From Alentia gelatinosa (taxonomy: Eukaryota; Annelida; Polychaeta; Phyllodocida; Polynoidae): 64,000 nucleotides of DNA. A model generated the notes under the pieces. That model ran no database searches and was not told the origin of the DNA. It worked only from the letters and a program-made list of their open reading frames with translations. The translations under genes were made by a program, and so were the position numbers. Of the stretch, positions 33,501 to 36,678 are shown piece by piece (position 1 is the stretch's first letter; each line of letters starts with the position of its first letter). The stretch is from contig OX465580.1 of NCBI GenBank assembly GCA_950022655.1, positions 248,001 to 312,000 of the forward strand. The letters run 5' to 3'.

Positions 33501-36289
33501 AGGACATGGCACGACGCTATGCGGAGAAGGTAATGGGTTCAACAGTGAGGATGGATCAGAACCTGCTGACGGCGGTGGATGTGAAGGCGTTGGTGTTCAC
33601 TCTCAGTCATCATCTCACGTCTCTGAAAACACTGAAGTAAGTACAGAGATGTTGTACACTCTCACAAGTCCCGGTCCATATCTCACCAGGTGTATACTCA
33701 ACCAGATTTAACATTCAAACAAGCTTAGAAAGCACAGTAGGTGCATCACAATTATTATAATATCAATAGCATAGTGTAAACAACATAATATACTCAATTA
33801 TCTAAGTTGCCTCATGTACTGCTACACAGAAATAAACCTTTGGAGGACTTTGTAGGAAATTCTCTTTTCATTTCACTAAAACAAATACCAGTAAACCAAT
33901 TTATACTGTGGTTGGCCATATTCTAACTTTCAATGGAGTATCTTAGAAAAGTATTTGCAGTATTTTCCGGCAGTCGGAGCGTGGGTGGATGTGAAGGTGA
34001 AGCCGTCCTCGTGATGCCAGGCGACCCTTTATAGATAATGTTGTAGAGTGAAGAATCACATAACCATCAAATTAATCTAAATATTAGTAGGCTTTTATCT
34101 AGAACCCACACAAGGTTTTTATTCTTTATTTTATTTTTAGATAAATGGTAAATGTATTAGTAGTAAAGTAAGGTGTTTTTGAGCGTGTATGGTTTAAGGT
34201 GCAGCTGCCGGTTGACCTACTTGCAGAACGGAATTTGTTTGACGTCATAAAAATGGAACGTTCTGATTGGTCGAGTGACCTGAATTAGCATTATCTAGGT
34301 GTGCAACTTTTACCAATAGGAAAACATGTTCACTGGCAAATGTTATGACTAAAGCGGTCAACAGAAGTTATTAAACCTTGCAATATTTAATTGTACATGT
34401 TCAGAAGCAAGTCCGATGTCAGAATGAACGATCCATAATATTTTATGTCATTATAATGCAATTTATTAAAAGATTCATTACATATAAAACAAACGTAGAA
34501 AATGATTCCTGTGGGAATCACGTGCACCCGCCATGGCACGGTTGCAGACTTTCCTCCCCCAGTACAGTTGACGCTGAAAGGGATCACCAGCGGAGAATGT
34601 GGCAAAGATGTGAATAATACGTGAATATCTGCTTTTCATGTTCTTTCAGTCTATACTCCTTTCCATCAGATGAGATATCCCTGAATGGTATTGTCGATCT
34701 TGTAAACTGCAGCACAGTCCTTGAGAATTTACAGTAAGTGGGAAATCATTTTAAAATGTGATAAACAATTACTGTGCTACTTTCTATTCCGAAGGAAATG
34801 TATTTGCTATGGCCTTATTGATTGTTTCTGGTTTAAAGGCATTGTCTGCTTAAACATGATGCACCAGTTGTTTGTGCTAAAGGAATTGTATGCTATATGG
34901 AGAGTTAATACGATCAAATAACAAGTGAAACATACCTTAATATCATAGAGGAAAACCCATGAAAGGTTAGGGTCAGTTTGAATCGCGTCGTAATTTACAA
35001 GGTGAAGCCGAGTGAATTATCATGCGATTCAAATGATGACTCTAAACCTAAATAGGTTTCTGAATTTATCTCACCCCTCACATTGACTAATAGCCTAACC
35101 TTTGGGACACAAGAACCCATTGGATATTTTTCCGAAATATTTCATGGGCGTTAGATACAAGTTCTCAGTATTAAGTCTATGGAGAGAAGATACCAGGGGC
35201 GAGATGACAATCAGGTAAATTGACTTTTATAATAGATGAGGATACTTTTCAAACTTGAAGCTCTAACAGTAAACCATGAGACTTGGCCTCTTTATTTAAA
35301 CTAGAAGCTCTAACAGTAAACCATGAGACTTGGCCTCTTTATTTAAACTAGAAGCTCTAACAGTAAACCATGAGACTTGGCCTCTTTATTTAAACTAGAA
35401 GCTCTAACAGTAAACCATGAGACTTGGCCTCTTTATTTAAACTAGAAGCTCTAACAGTAAACCATGAGACTTGGCCTCTTTATTTAAACTAGAAGATCTA
35501 ACAGTAAACCATGAGACTTGGCCTCTTTATTTAAACTAGAAGCTCTAACAGTAAACCATGAGACTTGGCCTCTTTATTTAAACTAGAAGCTCTAACAGTA
35601 AATCATGAGACTTGGCCTCTTTATTTAAACTAGAAGCTCTAACAGTAAACCATGAGACTTGGCCTCTTTATTTAAACTAGAAGCTCTAACAGTAAACCAT
35701 GAGACTTGGCCTTTTTATTTAAACTAGAAGCTCTAACAGTAAACCATGAGCCTTGGCCTCTTTATTTAAACTAGAAGCTCTAACAGTAAACCATGAGACT
35801 TGGCCCTTTATTAAACTAGAAGCTCTAACAGTAAACCATGAGACTTGGCCTTTTTATCTAAACTAGAAGCTCTAACAGTAAACCATGAGCCTTGGCCTCT
35901 TTACTTAAACTAGAAGCTCTAACAGTAAACCATGAGACTTGGCTCTTTATTAAACTAGAAGCTCTAACAGTAAACCATGAGACTTGGCCTCTTTATTTAA
36001 ACTAGAAGCTCTAACAGTAAACCATGAGACTTGGCCTCTTTATTTTCAAGTTCTATGATTGGAATAGAGAGACTCAATAGAAGGTGAAACAAACAGATTA
36101 ACACAATTCTGCTGTAAATCTGAATTACTTTGTAAATTATATAGATATTCCTGGACTGCTTTAATTTCCAAGTTGTTGCAAGCTACTCGTCTGTTTTGAT
36201 TGCAGTCTTGTAGAGAGGAGCCTCAATGAGGAGACACTTCATGTGTTAGAGAAAAGACTTCAGGAGAACAACACAGTGAAGACACTATC
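444..36289 (+). CDS. Multi-exon gene: signal peptide - 4 CCP - TM - NACHT - LRR receptor (3' end outside or hidden)
   Basis: Eighteen exons join with matching phase at every junction: 444-531, 1613-1783, 8009-8182, 9788-9961, 10455-10646, 11071-11149, 12719-12777, 23463-23509, 24007-24071, 24176-24303, 25108-25626, 25845-25995, 31050-31320, 31689-31851, 32092-32417, 33449-33636, 34650-34733, 36206-36289. The product so far is about 987 residues: signal peptide 1 to ~25, CCP modules ~30-262, TM helix ~268-285, linker ~293-480, NACHT from ~486 (P-loop Lys near 493, DGLDE near 566-570, sensor Arg near 616), winged-helix His near 792, LRRs from ~905. NLR proteins are normally cytosolic STAND ATPases, while CCP modules are extracellular ligand or complement-binding modules. 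The predicted topology is therefore a single-pass membrane NLR with ectodomain outside and NACHT-LRR inside. The alternative is two adjacent genes with coincidentally compatible phases. The small exons 7-10 are the least certain part. No stop codon was found, so the 3' end is missing. Confidence 0.72.
532..1612 (+). other. Intron 1
   Basis: Noncoding sequence between the signal-peptide exon and CCP1. Short open frames are present on both strands, but none has coding features I recognise. Nothing repetitive stands out. Confidence 0.5.
1613..1783 (+). CDS. Exon 2: CCP/sushi module 1
   Basis: A complete CCP module of 57 codons, phase 1 to 1. It follows an AG at 1611-1612 and ends at a GTGAGT donor. 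The four family cysteines are seen in WCERP, MTCKEN, VTCLQN and PPCQ, with the conserved Trp between Cys III and IV in STWSRP. QNST is a potential N-glycosylation site. Symmetric phase-1 exons are typical of shuffled CCP modules. The acceptor has only a modest pyrimidine tract. The 3' half of this exon and its donor are repeated in tandem directly downstream. Confidence 0.85.
1729..2300 (+). repeat. 101-bp tandem array containing the 3' half of the CCP1 exon plus splice donor
   Basis: Units start at 1729, 1830, 1931, 2032, 2133 and 2240. The period is 101 bp, except one unit of 107 bp that gained a CCCTAA. Each unit has the last ~55 bases of the CCP1 exon, a donor (GTGAGT in the first four, GTAAGT in the last two), ~35 bases of intron and a (CCCTAA)2-3 stretch. 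The downstream copies lack the 5' half of the exon and cannot encode a CCP module. Unit-to-unit differences are few, so the expansion looks recent. Confidence 0.95.
2654..2765. repeat. 112-bp foldback (palindromic) element
   Basis: The left arm 2654-2692 and right arm ~2724-2765 are reverse complements over ~39 bases with about four mismatches (for example GTGATACTTATTC pairing with GAATAAGTATCAC). The loop holds an inner hairpin, GATAAAT with ATTTATC. The form resembles a foldback MITE or MITE remnant. No coding capacity. Confidence 0.85.
3110..3505. mobile_element. ~395-bp terminal-inverted-repeat element (MITE-like)
   Basis: The left arm 3110-3171 matches the reverse complement of 3445-3505 over ~60 bases with scattered mismatches. 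The shared core reads GTGTATTGACCAAATATC on the left arm. The ~270-bp interior has no recognised ORF. Structure fits a non-autonomous DNA element. No clear target-site duplication could be read. Confidence 0.7.
3506..4773. other. Intron 2 segment, no recognised feature
   Basis: About 1.3 kb between the foldback element and the 30-bp minisatellite. Open frames on both strands are short, unrelated to known families by eye, and lack exon-like boundaries in the required phase. I see no gene here. Confidence 0.4.
4776..7309. repeat. 30-bp minisatellite, about 80 units
   Basis: The unit is close to CCTTATACCCATCAGGTTCA followed by GAGACGGGGA (30 bp). Variants have GGTACA, GAGTCATGG, or an extra GA or GTTCAGAGAC. 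Because 30 is divisible by three, most frames stay open and give periodic peptides such as GDLIPIRFRD, TGTLYPSGSE and RGPYTHQVQR. Units of 42-46 bp occur at 4790-5040. Longer blocks repeat too: the variant groups at ~6088-6360 and ~6602-6875 correspond at ~514 bp, and a block near 5640-5920 recurs near 6955-7230. It lies in intron 2, so it is most likely not translated. Confidence 0.95.
7310..7666. other. Intron 2 segment after the minisatellite
   Basis: Unique sequence between the 30-bp array and the 152-bp partial exon copies. ACATGCGATGGA occurs twice (near 7350 and 7394), a small local duplication. No gene recognised. Confidence 0.4.
7667..7970 (+). pseudogene. Two 152-bp copies of intron end plus 5' part of the CCP2 exon
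   Basis: Copies at 7667-7818 and 7819-7970 precede the full CCP2 exon, whose own copy of the unit starts at 7971. Each contains the intron tail, an AG acceptor (exon starts at 7705 and 7857) and ~105 bases of CCP coding sequence up to GYTLS. An in-frame TAG follows at the duplication joint (AGT TAC TAG). Neither has a donor or the last two cysteines, so each is a dead exon with an apparently usable acceptor. Confidence 0.9.
8009..8182 (+). CDS. Exon 3: CCP/sushi module 2
   Basis: A complete 58-codon CCP module, phase 1 to 1, between an AACAG acceptor and a GTAAGA donor. Cysteines lie in VKCPD, SWCDA, RRCQR and AHCT, with the family Trp in QTWSG. HNITS is a potential N-glycosylation site. Joining to CCP1 creates a Leu codon (T+TG) and leaves the frame intact. 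Confidence 0.88.
8338..9540 (-). mobile_element. Minus-strand non-LTR retrotransposon remnant, RT interrupted
   Basis: On the minus strand, 9510-9488 encodes HMYADDL, the RT active-site motif. The reading resumes at ~9127 with DRNIMQTELD, the DRKLTVNTNKSK motif, YNYVGVLIDQSLNFNQHV and a thumb/C-terminal region ending near 8539. These are typical of the 3' half of the RT in jockey/CR1/RTE-like LINEs. A T-rich stretch at 8338-8372 would be the poly(A) side. The 5' part, including the endonuclease, is missing. The element lies in intron 3, antisense to the receptor gene. Confidence 0.8.
9128..9480. repeat. GC-rich insertion splitting the LINE RT
   Basis: About 350 bp between the YADD block and the following RT block of the minus-strand LINE. 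It contains CGCCTGGCGTAT near 9126 and its complement ATACGCCAGGCG at 9170-9182, plus a C-rich tract 9215-9450 built of CCACCCGC/CCGCC-type words. It encodes no recognised protein. It looks like an insertion into the LINE or an expanded low-complexity tract. Confidence 0.6.
9788..9961 (+). CDS. Exon 4: CCP/sushi module 3
   Basis: A complete 58-codon CCP module, phase 1 to 1, with acceptor TTTCAG and donor GTTTGT (weaker than consensus). Cysteines lie in IQCST, VECDK, HQCLA and GTCK, Trp in KTWSG. FNHT and NKTW are potential N-glycosylation sites. The G+CA junction with CCP2 gives Ala. Confidence 0.88.
9962..10454 (+). other. Intron 4
   Basis: AT-rich intron between CCP3 and CCP4. No repeat or gene recognised. 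Confidence 0.6.
10455..10646 (+). CDS. Exon 5: CCP/sushi module 4
   Basis: A 64-codon CCP exon, phase 1 to 1, acceptor CGTCAG and donor GTAAGT. Cysteines lie in VPCPD, LQCQA, VRCQE and GYCTP, Trp in GAWSA. The extra residues after Cys IV (PRDTDN) form a short polar stem before the membrane exon. Codon use is more GC-rich than in the neighbouring CCP exons. Confidence 0.88.
10647..11070 (+). other. Intron 5
   Basis: Intron between CCP4 and the transmembrane exon. No gene or repeat recognised. Confidence 0.6.
11071..11149 (+). CDS. Exon 6: transmembrane helix
   Basis: A 79-base exon, phase 1 to 2, after a TTTCCAG acceptor. It reads LLYLLFLLLLLLPLLWSIY followed by RWGHT, a Leu-rich stretch of about 18 residues ending in a basic residue, as expected for a type I single-pass helix with a cytosolic Arg. 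The donor at 11150 (GTTTGT) is weak. If it is not used, the frame stops four codons later, giving a short tail and a CCP-only membrane protein. Both products are possible. Confidence 0.72.
11150..12718 (+). other. Intron 6
   Basis: Noncoding. A short tandem GTGTGTCGCA triplication lies near 11343-11372. Two GGCTCCCACT blocks near 11266 and 11396 each precede a CCGACACACT-type string, suggesting a degraded duplicated element. No gene recognised. Confidence 0.5.
12719..12777 (+). CDS. Exon 7: juxtamembrane linker
   Basis: A 59-base exon, phase 2 to 1, with acceptor AATTTCAG and donor GTGCGT. It encodes NRKQDQAKLQESMALLPKA, a basic and amphipathic cytosolic stretch. It is the only candidate I found with the exact phase needed between the TM exon and exon 8. 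AG+G gives Arg at the 5' junction. Short exons are easy to miscall, so confidence is moderate. Confidence 0.55.
13010..13312 (+). mobile_element. LINE reverse transcriptase relic
   Basis: The translated segment contains FLNFSKAFGRVHR, GISQGSIPG and FYADDLVLYSND, matching RT motifs (palm D-motif, QG motif, YADD). The first aspartate motif is degraded (LNFSKAF in place of the usual LDFSKAF) and much of the region between motifs is deleted. It lies sense to the receptor gene. The YADD surroundings resemble those of the minus-strand remnant at 8.3-9.5 kb, so the two may be one family. Confidence 0.75.
15280..15460. repeat. ~180-bp palindromic element
   Basis: The left side (GTAAGTTTCCGG at 15311, GGAGGTTTCAACC near 15346) mirrors the right side (GGTTGAGACCTCC near 15374, CCGGAAACTTAC near 15406). 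Outer flanks also pair loosely (ATATATAGTAATAAAGAAAC with GTTTCTATATATTACTG). It is a long imperfect hairpin of foldback or MITE type with no ORF. Confidence 0.85.
15559..15699. repeat. ~140-bp palindromic element
   Basis: The 40-base arms 15559-15598 and 15661-15700 are reverse complements with a few mismatches (core GACTGGTTTCAGATAC pairing with GTATCTGAAACCAGTC). The loop is about 60 bases. It is separate from the palindrome 100 bp upstream. Confidence 0.85.
16518..17958 (+). pseudogene. LINE ORF1: coiled coil - RRM-like - NADAR domain - acidic tail (broken)
   Basis: An ATG at 16518 starts MAYQLAA, followed by an in-frame TAA at 16539. The frame then stays open to a stop at 17529. Residues ~50-110 form a heptad-like coiled coil (ELREENKKLKLELKSIKSRL). 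NSRKKNLLIEGV and the following ~100 residues resemble the RRM-like region of LINE ORF1 proteins. From ~17329 the sequence matches the NADAR/YbiA family: FSNMYPATVTLEGYDFPSVE, then HAFCFKKAEF and DPYAVKRA. After a frameshift near 17515-17530 the match continues in another frame: W in TKEWQAV, LKYEQNQDLKLKLLETG, LYEAT and DTHWGTG. NADAR proteins remove ADP-ribose from N-glycosidic adducts. A Glu/Gln-rich acidic tail ends at 17958. The two breaks suggest a decayed copy of a once intact protein of ~480 residues. Confidence 0.78.
17959..18193 (+). repeat. LINE spacer with four GATTGTGTYTGCAACTT motifs
   Basis: The motif occurs at 17959-17975, 18024-18039, 18131-18147 and 18177-18193 between ORF1 and the esterase ORF. 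Spacing is irregular (65, 107, 46 bp), so this is not a simple tandem array. Related copies lie after ORF2. Confidence 0.9.
18230..18907 (+). pseudogene. LINE-encoded SGNH/GDSL-type esterase ORF (one premature stop)
   Basis: An ATG at 18230 opens MKAIVIRDSRAY, matching block I of SGNH hydrolases with the catalytic Ser (the usual Gly before Asp is Arg here). ILAGICDLT resembles block III, and YDGCHLT near the end gives the DxxH of block V. One in-frame TAA at 18488-18490 divides the ORF into two pieces of the same frame; without it the product would be ~225 residues. Esterase domains are known in ORF1 proteins of CR1 and L2 LINEs. Here it stands as its own ORF downstream of a different ORF1. 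Confidence 0.72.
19107..19796 (+). pseudogene. LINE ORF2 N-terminal endonuclease (EEP/APE-type)
   Basis: An ATG at 19107 opens a 229-residue segment. Family motifs in order: SINVWSL (Asn motif), SESWMD (catalytic Glu), NAYKPP, GDVNVD (Asp/Asn), STIIDHIY and KDHLPVYL (terminal Asp-His). All the metal- and phosphate-binding positions appear retained. A frameshift near 19790 separates it from the downstream linker and RT, which continue in the +1 frame (RSYKRFDRENF). Confidence 0.85.
19797..21932 (+). pseudogene. LINE ORF2 reverse transcriptase and C-terminal region (broken)
   Basis: A linker runs from 19797 with an in-frame TGA at 20020. The RT then reads FWRGIRTVIP, WKSSTVIPIPKKG, LRPISLLPLPSKLLEKV, QHGFRKNRSTHTA, VFLDFKKAFDTVSHDL, YGIPQGSVLGPTLF and LYADDTTI (YADD at 21112-21123). 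A frameshift at ~21282-21303 leads into YNYLGLTVDSNLTF and the thumb. A TGA at 21753 interrupts the C-terminus, which continues with VRGVKLWNLL to a TAA at 21930. Motifs fit the CR1/L2 group. Four lesions mean this copy is dead, but the motifs are well preserved, so insertion is probably fairly recent. Confidence 0.88.
21941..22075 (+). repeat. LINE 3' region with three GATTGTGNNTGCAAC motifs
   Basis: Copies at 21941-21955, 22007-22021 and 22061-22075 (the last begins GTTTGTG). The first is flanked by TGACT and AGTCA around GCAAC, a possible 5-bp stem. The third is flanked by TGGC and GCCA. Location just after the ORF2 stop suits a 3' UTR signal recognised by the RT. Confidence 0.8.
22077..23462 (+). 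other. Intron 7, 3' portion
   Basis: AT-rich sequence after the LINE. No convincing gene or repeat. The 3' boundary of the LINE may lie in the first ~150 bases. Confidence 0.4.
23463..23509 (+). CDS. Exon 8: pre-NACHT linker
   Basis: A 47-base exon, phase 1 to 0, with a pyrimidine-rich acceptor (CCTTCTACAG) and donor GTAAAG. It encodes TGDANDSLKNDIRKA. It joins exon 7 (G+GG, Gly) and exon 9 (VLELFEDMF) to give a continuous amphipathic helix-like run. Support is by phase and continuity only. A longer open frame in the same register continues on both sides. Confidence 0.5.
24007..24071 (+). CDS. Exon 9: pre-NACHT region
   Basis: A 65-base exon, phase 0 to 2, acceptor TTGTAG and donor GTAAGT. 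It encodes VLELFEDMFNPQDVNVNISY, with an amphipathic N-terminal half. The TG+T junction with exon 10 gives Cys. Only phase 0 is open, which agrees with exon 8. Confidence 0.6.
24176..24303 (+). CDS. Exon 10: pre-NACHT region
   Basis: A 128-base exon, phase 2 to 1, acceptor TTTTGCAG and donor GTGAAT. The product includes LRKVIFLDITCQQSLKRDD and ASAKLSIQLNLIKHR, alternating hydrophobic/polar segments that could form a small alpha/beta or helical domain. I do not recognise a CARD, death, DED or pyrin domain. The phase-1 end matches the NACHT exon (G+AT, Asp). Confidence 0.62.
24304..25107 (+). other. Intron 10
   Basis: Intron between the pre-NACHT exon and the NACHT exon. A GC-richer patch at 24810-24910 (CTGGGATCGGGGTCTGAAGC) is of unknown origin. 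No gene recognised. Confidence 0.5.
25108..25626 (+). CDS. Exon 11: NACHT domain with Walker A
   Basis: A 519-base exon, phase 1 to 1, acceptor TTTTCACAG and donor GTAAGT. It begins EYGYKVASRICEHKHVTDQ, a charged pre-NACHT segment, and reaches FILISGRAGIGKSTWAQHL, a clear P-loop of the NACHT/STAND class (Lys and Ser/Thr retained). LTRKWAHGEW and AIFLLNVRYF follow, typical of the strand after the P-loop in NLRs. The exon ends in LCFVI, the hydrophobic strand just before Walker B, which continues in the next exon. Confidence 0.93.
25845..25995 (+). CDS. Exon 12: NACHT domain, Walker B
   Basis: A 151-base exon, phase 1 to 2, acceptor TATTTACAG and donor GTGAGA. The junction gives FVI-D-GLDEI, a complete Walker B (DGLDE). 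It continues through ISNFKEAWEEE and RWCFILLKRACL to STLIACS. The split codon AG+G with exon 13 supplies the Arg of the SRP motif, the usual NACHT sensor position. Confidence 0.9.
26266..26584 (+). repeat. Left LTR
   Basis: Runs TG...CA for 319 bp. U3 includes TGACGTCA at 26386-26393 and TATATAA at 26404-26410. AATAAA is at 26513. The primer-binding-like sequence starts at 26586. Only the first 176 bases match the right copy. Confidence 0.65.
27090..28790. repeat. GC-rich minisatellites inside the LTR element (27-30 bp and 15 bp units)
   Basis: At ~27280-27500 a 27-bp unit (CCCCGGGAAGATCGGGGTGA plus GGACAGC) repeats about eight times. Related 27-33-bp units with GACGAGCCCC continue at ~27900-28360. 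At ~28440-28790 a 15-bp unit (GGCATAGGCGTGCAG and variants) repeats about 23 times. Unit lengths divisible by three keep several frames open on both strands, up to 700 codons on the minus strand (27058-29160), giving periodic Arg/Ser/Pro-, Gly/Glu- or Cys/Ala-rich peptides. I read these as artefacts of the repeats, not genes. Confidence 0.9.
29334..29650 (+). repeat. Right LTR with unrelated downstream part
   Basis: 29334-29509 matches the left LTR U3 (TGACGTCA at 29454-29461, TATATAA at 29472-29478). After GTCTTC the sequence diverges completely: CATACGTGCTGGGGTACGG, AATAAA near 29580 and then TGTTATGTGTGACTAGG. The end is uncertain. Confidence 0.6.
29651..31049 (+). other. Intron 12, 3' portion
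   Basis: No exon, repeat array or recognised mobile element. A minus-strand open frame at 30453-30818 has no recognised domain. Confidence 0.4.
31050..31320 (+). CDS. Exon 13: NACHT C-terminal half (sensor and NAD-type helical region)
   Basis: A 271-base exon, phase 2 to 0. With the preceding exon it reads ACSRPFFHLSLI, then IEVMGLTRDMVMTFMERNV, the usual NLR segment after the sensor motif. It continues with ENPTLLSVCAITYYCAALC, the conserved helical block of NACHT proteins (family pattern NPLLLSLCxIPxxC). Acceptor TTTAAG is weaker than usual; donor GTAGGT. Confidence 0.9.
31689..31851 (+). CDS. Exon 14: NACHT-associated helical region
   Basis: A 163-base exon, phase 0 to 1, acceptor TACCACAG and donor GTAAGA. 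It encodes DYMKRCLKTDSVDISLRAIS, KLALDNLVN and RLIFDEEQMKEARI, a helical segment matching the LxxLAxxAL...FxxExL region that precedes the winged helix in NLRs. Confidence 0.82.
32092..32417 (+). CDS. Exon 15: NACHT winged-helix region
   Basis: A 326-base exon, phase 1 to 0, acceptor ATTACAG and donor GTTAGT. It reads CSAGILVQTKVPD, then LVLTQFAHLSIQEFMAMMAF. The FxHLSxQEFxAA motif with its His (near residue 792) is diagnostic for NLR winged-helix domains. FFVFGLTFNRN follows, as in the family. The last ~30 residues (NITGKLHVTEGNAGDEM) form a variable linker to the LRRs. Confidence 0.92.
32418..33448 (+). other. Intron 15
   Basis: AT-rich, with a pyrimidine/ACC-rich patch at 32530-32720. No gene or notable repeat. 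Confidence 0.5.
33449..33636 (+). CDS. Exon 16: NACHT-to-LRR junction
   Basis: A 188-base exon, phase 0 to 2, acceptor CTCACAG and donor GTAAGT. It contains ALQCIHESQSEDMARRYAEK and then VDVKALVFTLSHHLTSLKTL, the typical start of the LRR region in NLRs (YALxFVLxHS..LxxLxL). Confidence 0.85.
33637..34649 (+). other. Intron 16
   Basis: No gene recognised. GTGGGTGGATGTGAAGG at 33983 loosely echoes GCGGTGGATGTGAAGG of exon 16 (near 33573), a possible trace of partial exon duplication. Confidence 0.45.
34650..34733 (+). CDS. Exon 17: leucine-rich repeat
   Basis: An 84-base exon (28 codons), phase 2 to 2, the usual size and phase of RI-type LRR exons in NLR genes. It reads EISLNGIVDLVNCSTVLENL, giving the repeat pattern with Asn and spaced Leu/Ile/Val. 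Acceptor TTCTTTCAG, donor GTAAGT. Confidence 0.85.
34734..35256 (+). other. Intron 17, 5' portion
   Basis: Unique sequence before the 47-bp array. No gene recognised. Confidence 0.5.
35257..36045. repeat. 47-bp tandem array, about 17 units
   Basis: The unit is GAAGCTCTAACAGTAAACCA followed by TGAGACTTGGCCTCTTTATTTAAACTA. Copies are nearly identical. Shortened units near 35805 and 35945 have CCCTTTATTAAAC or CTCTTTATTAAAC. It lies between two LRR exons. Not coding in any frame. Confidence 0.97.
36206..36289 (+). CDS. Exon 18: leucine-rich repeat
   Basis: A second 84-base, phase 2 to 2 exon with acceptor GATTGCAG and donor GTAAGT. It reads LNEETLHVLEKRLQENNTVK then TLS, an LRR helix-strand unit. 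No further LRR exon is visible before the satellite, so the remaining exons lie beyond the window or the gene is truncated here. Confidence 0.85.
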
Positions 36290-36678
36290 GTAAGTACAGA
36301 TTATAATGTGTCTGATGTTTTACAGCATTATTAAGGTGGGAATCAGCTTTCATCAATACTCTGGGTTAATCCTAAACTTGTCACCCTCTACGCAATGGAC
36401 TGGTTCCGAGGAGAGTAAAAATTCATGCAAAAATGGCATGCAACATAAAACATTTAAATTCCGTAAACGAAGACCTTTTAGGAGTGACCACGTTTGTGGG
36501 ACTACAATACGTACCCGCTGAGTCTGATGACCTTGATACTTGGCCTAAAGAAGGAAGCAGGATTTGGGTCCTGCCCCTGGTTGTACATATTTATCCCTCC
36601 AACGTTAACGAGTATAGAGCAAGCGTAGCTCAGGGTAACAGGACATCTGAGGGTTTCATCCTGCCTTATCAGCATTAA
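36290..36678 (+). other. Spacer between last LRR exon and satellite
   Basis: Unique sequence. Open frames at 36306-36521 and 36433-36678 lack recognised domains or LRR pattern. Confidence 0.45.
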
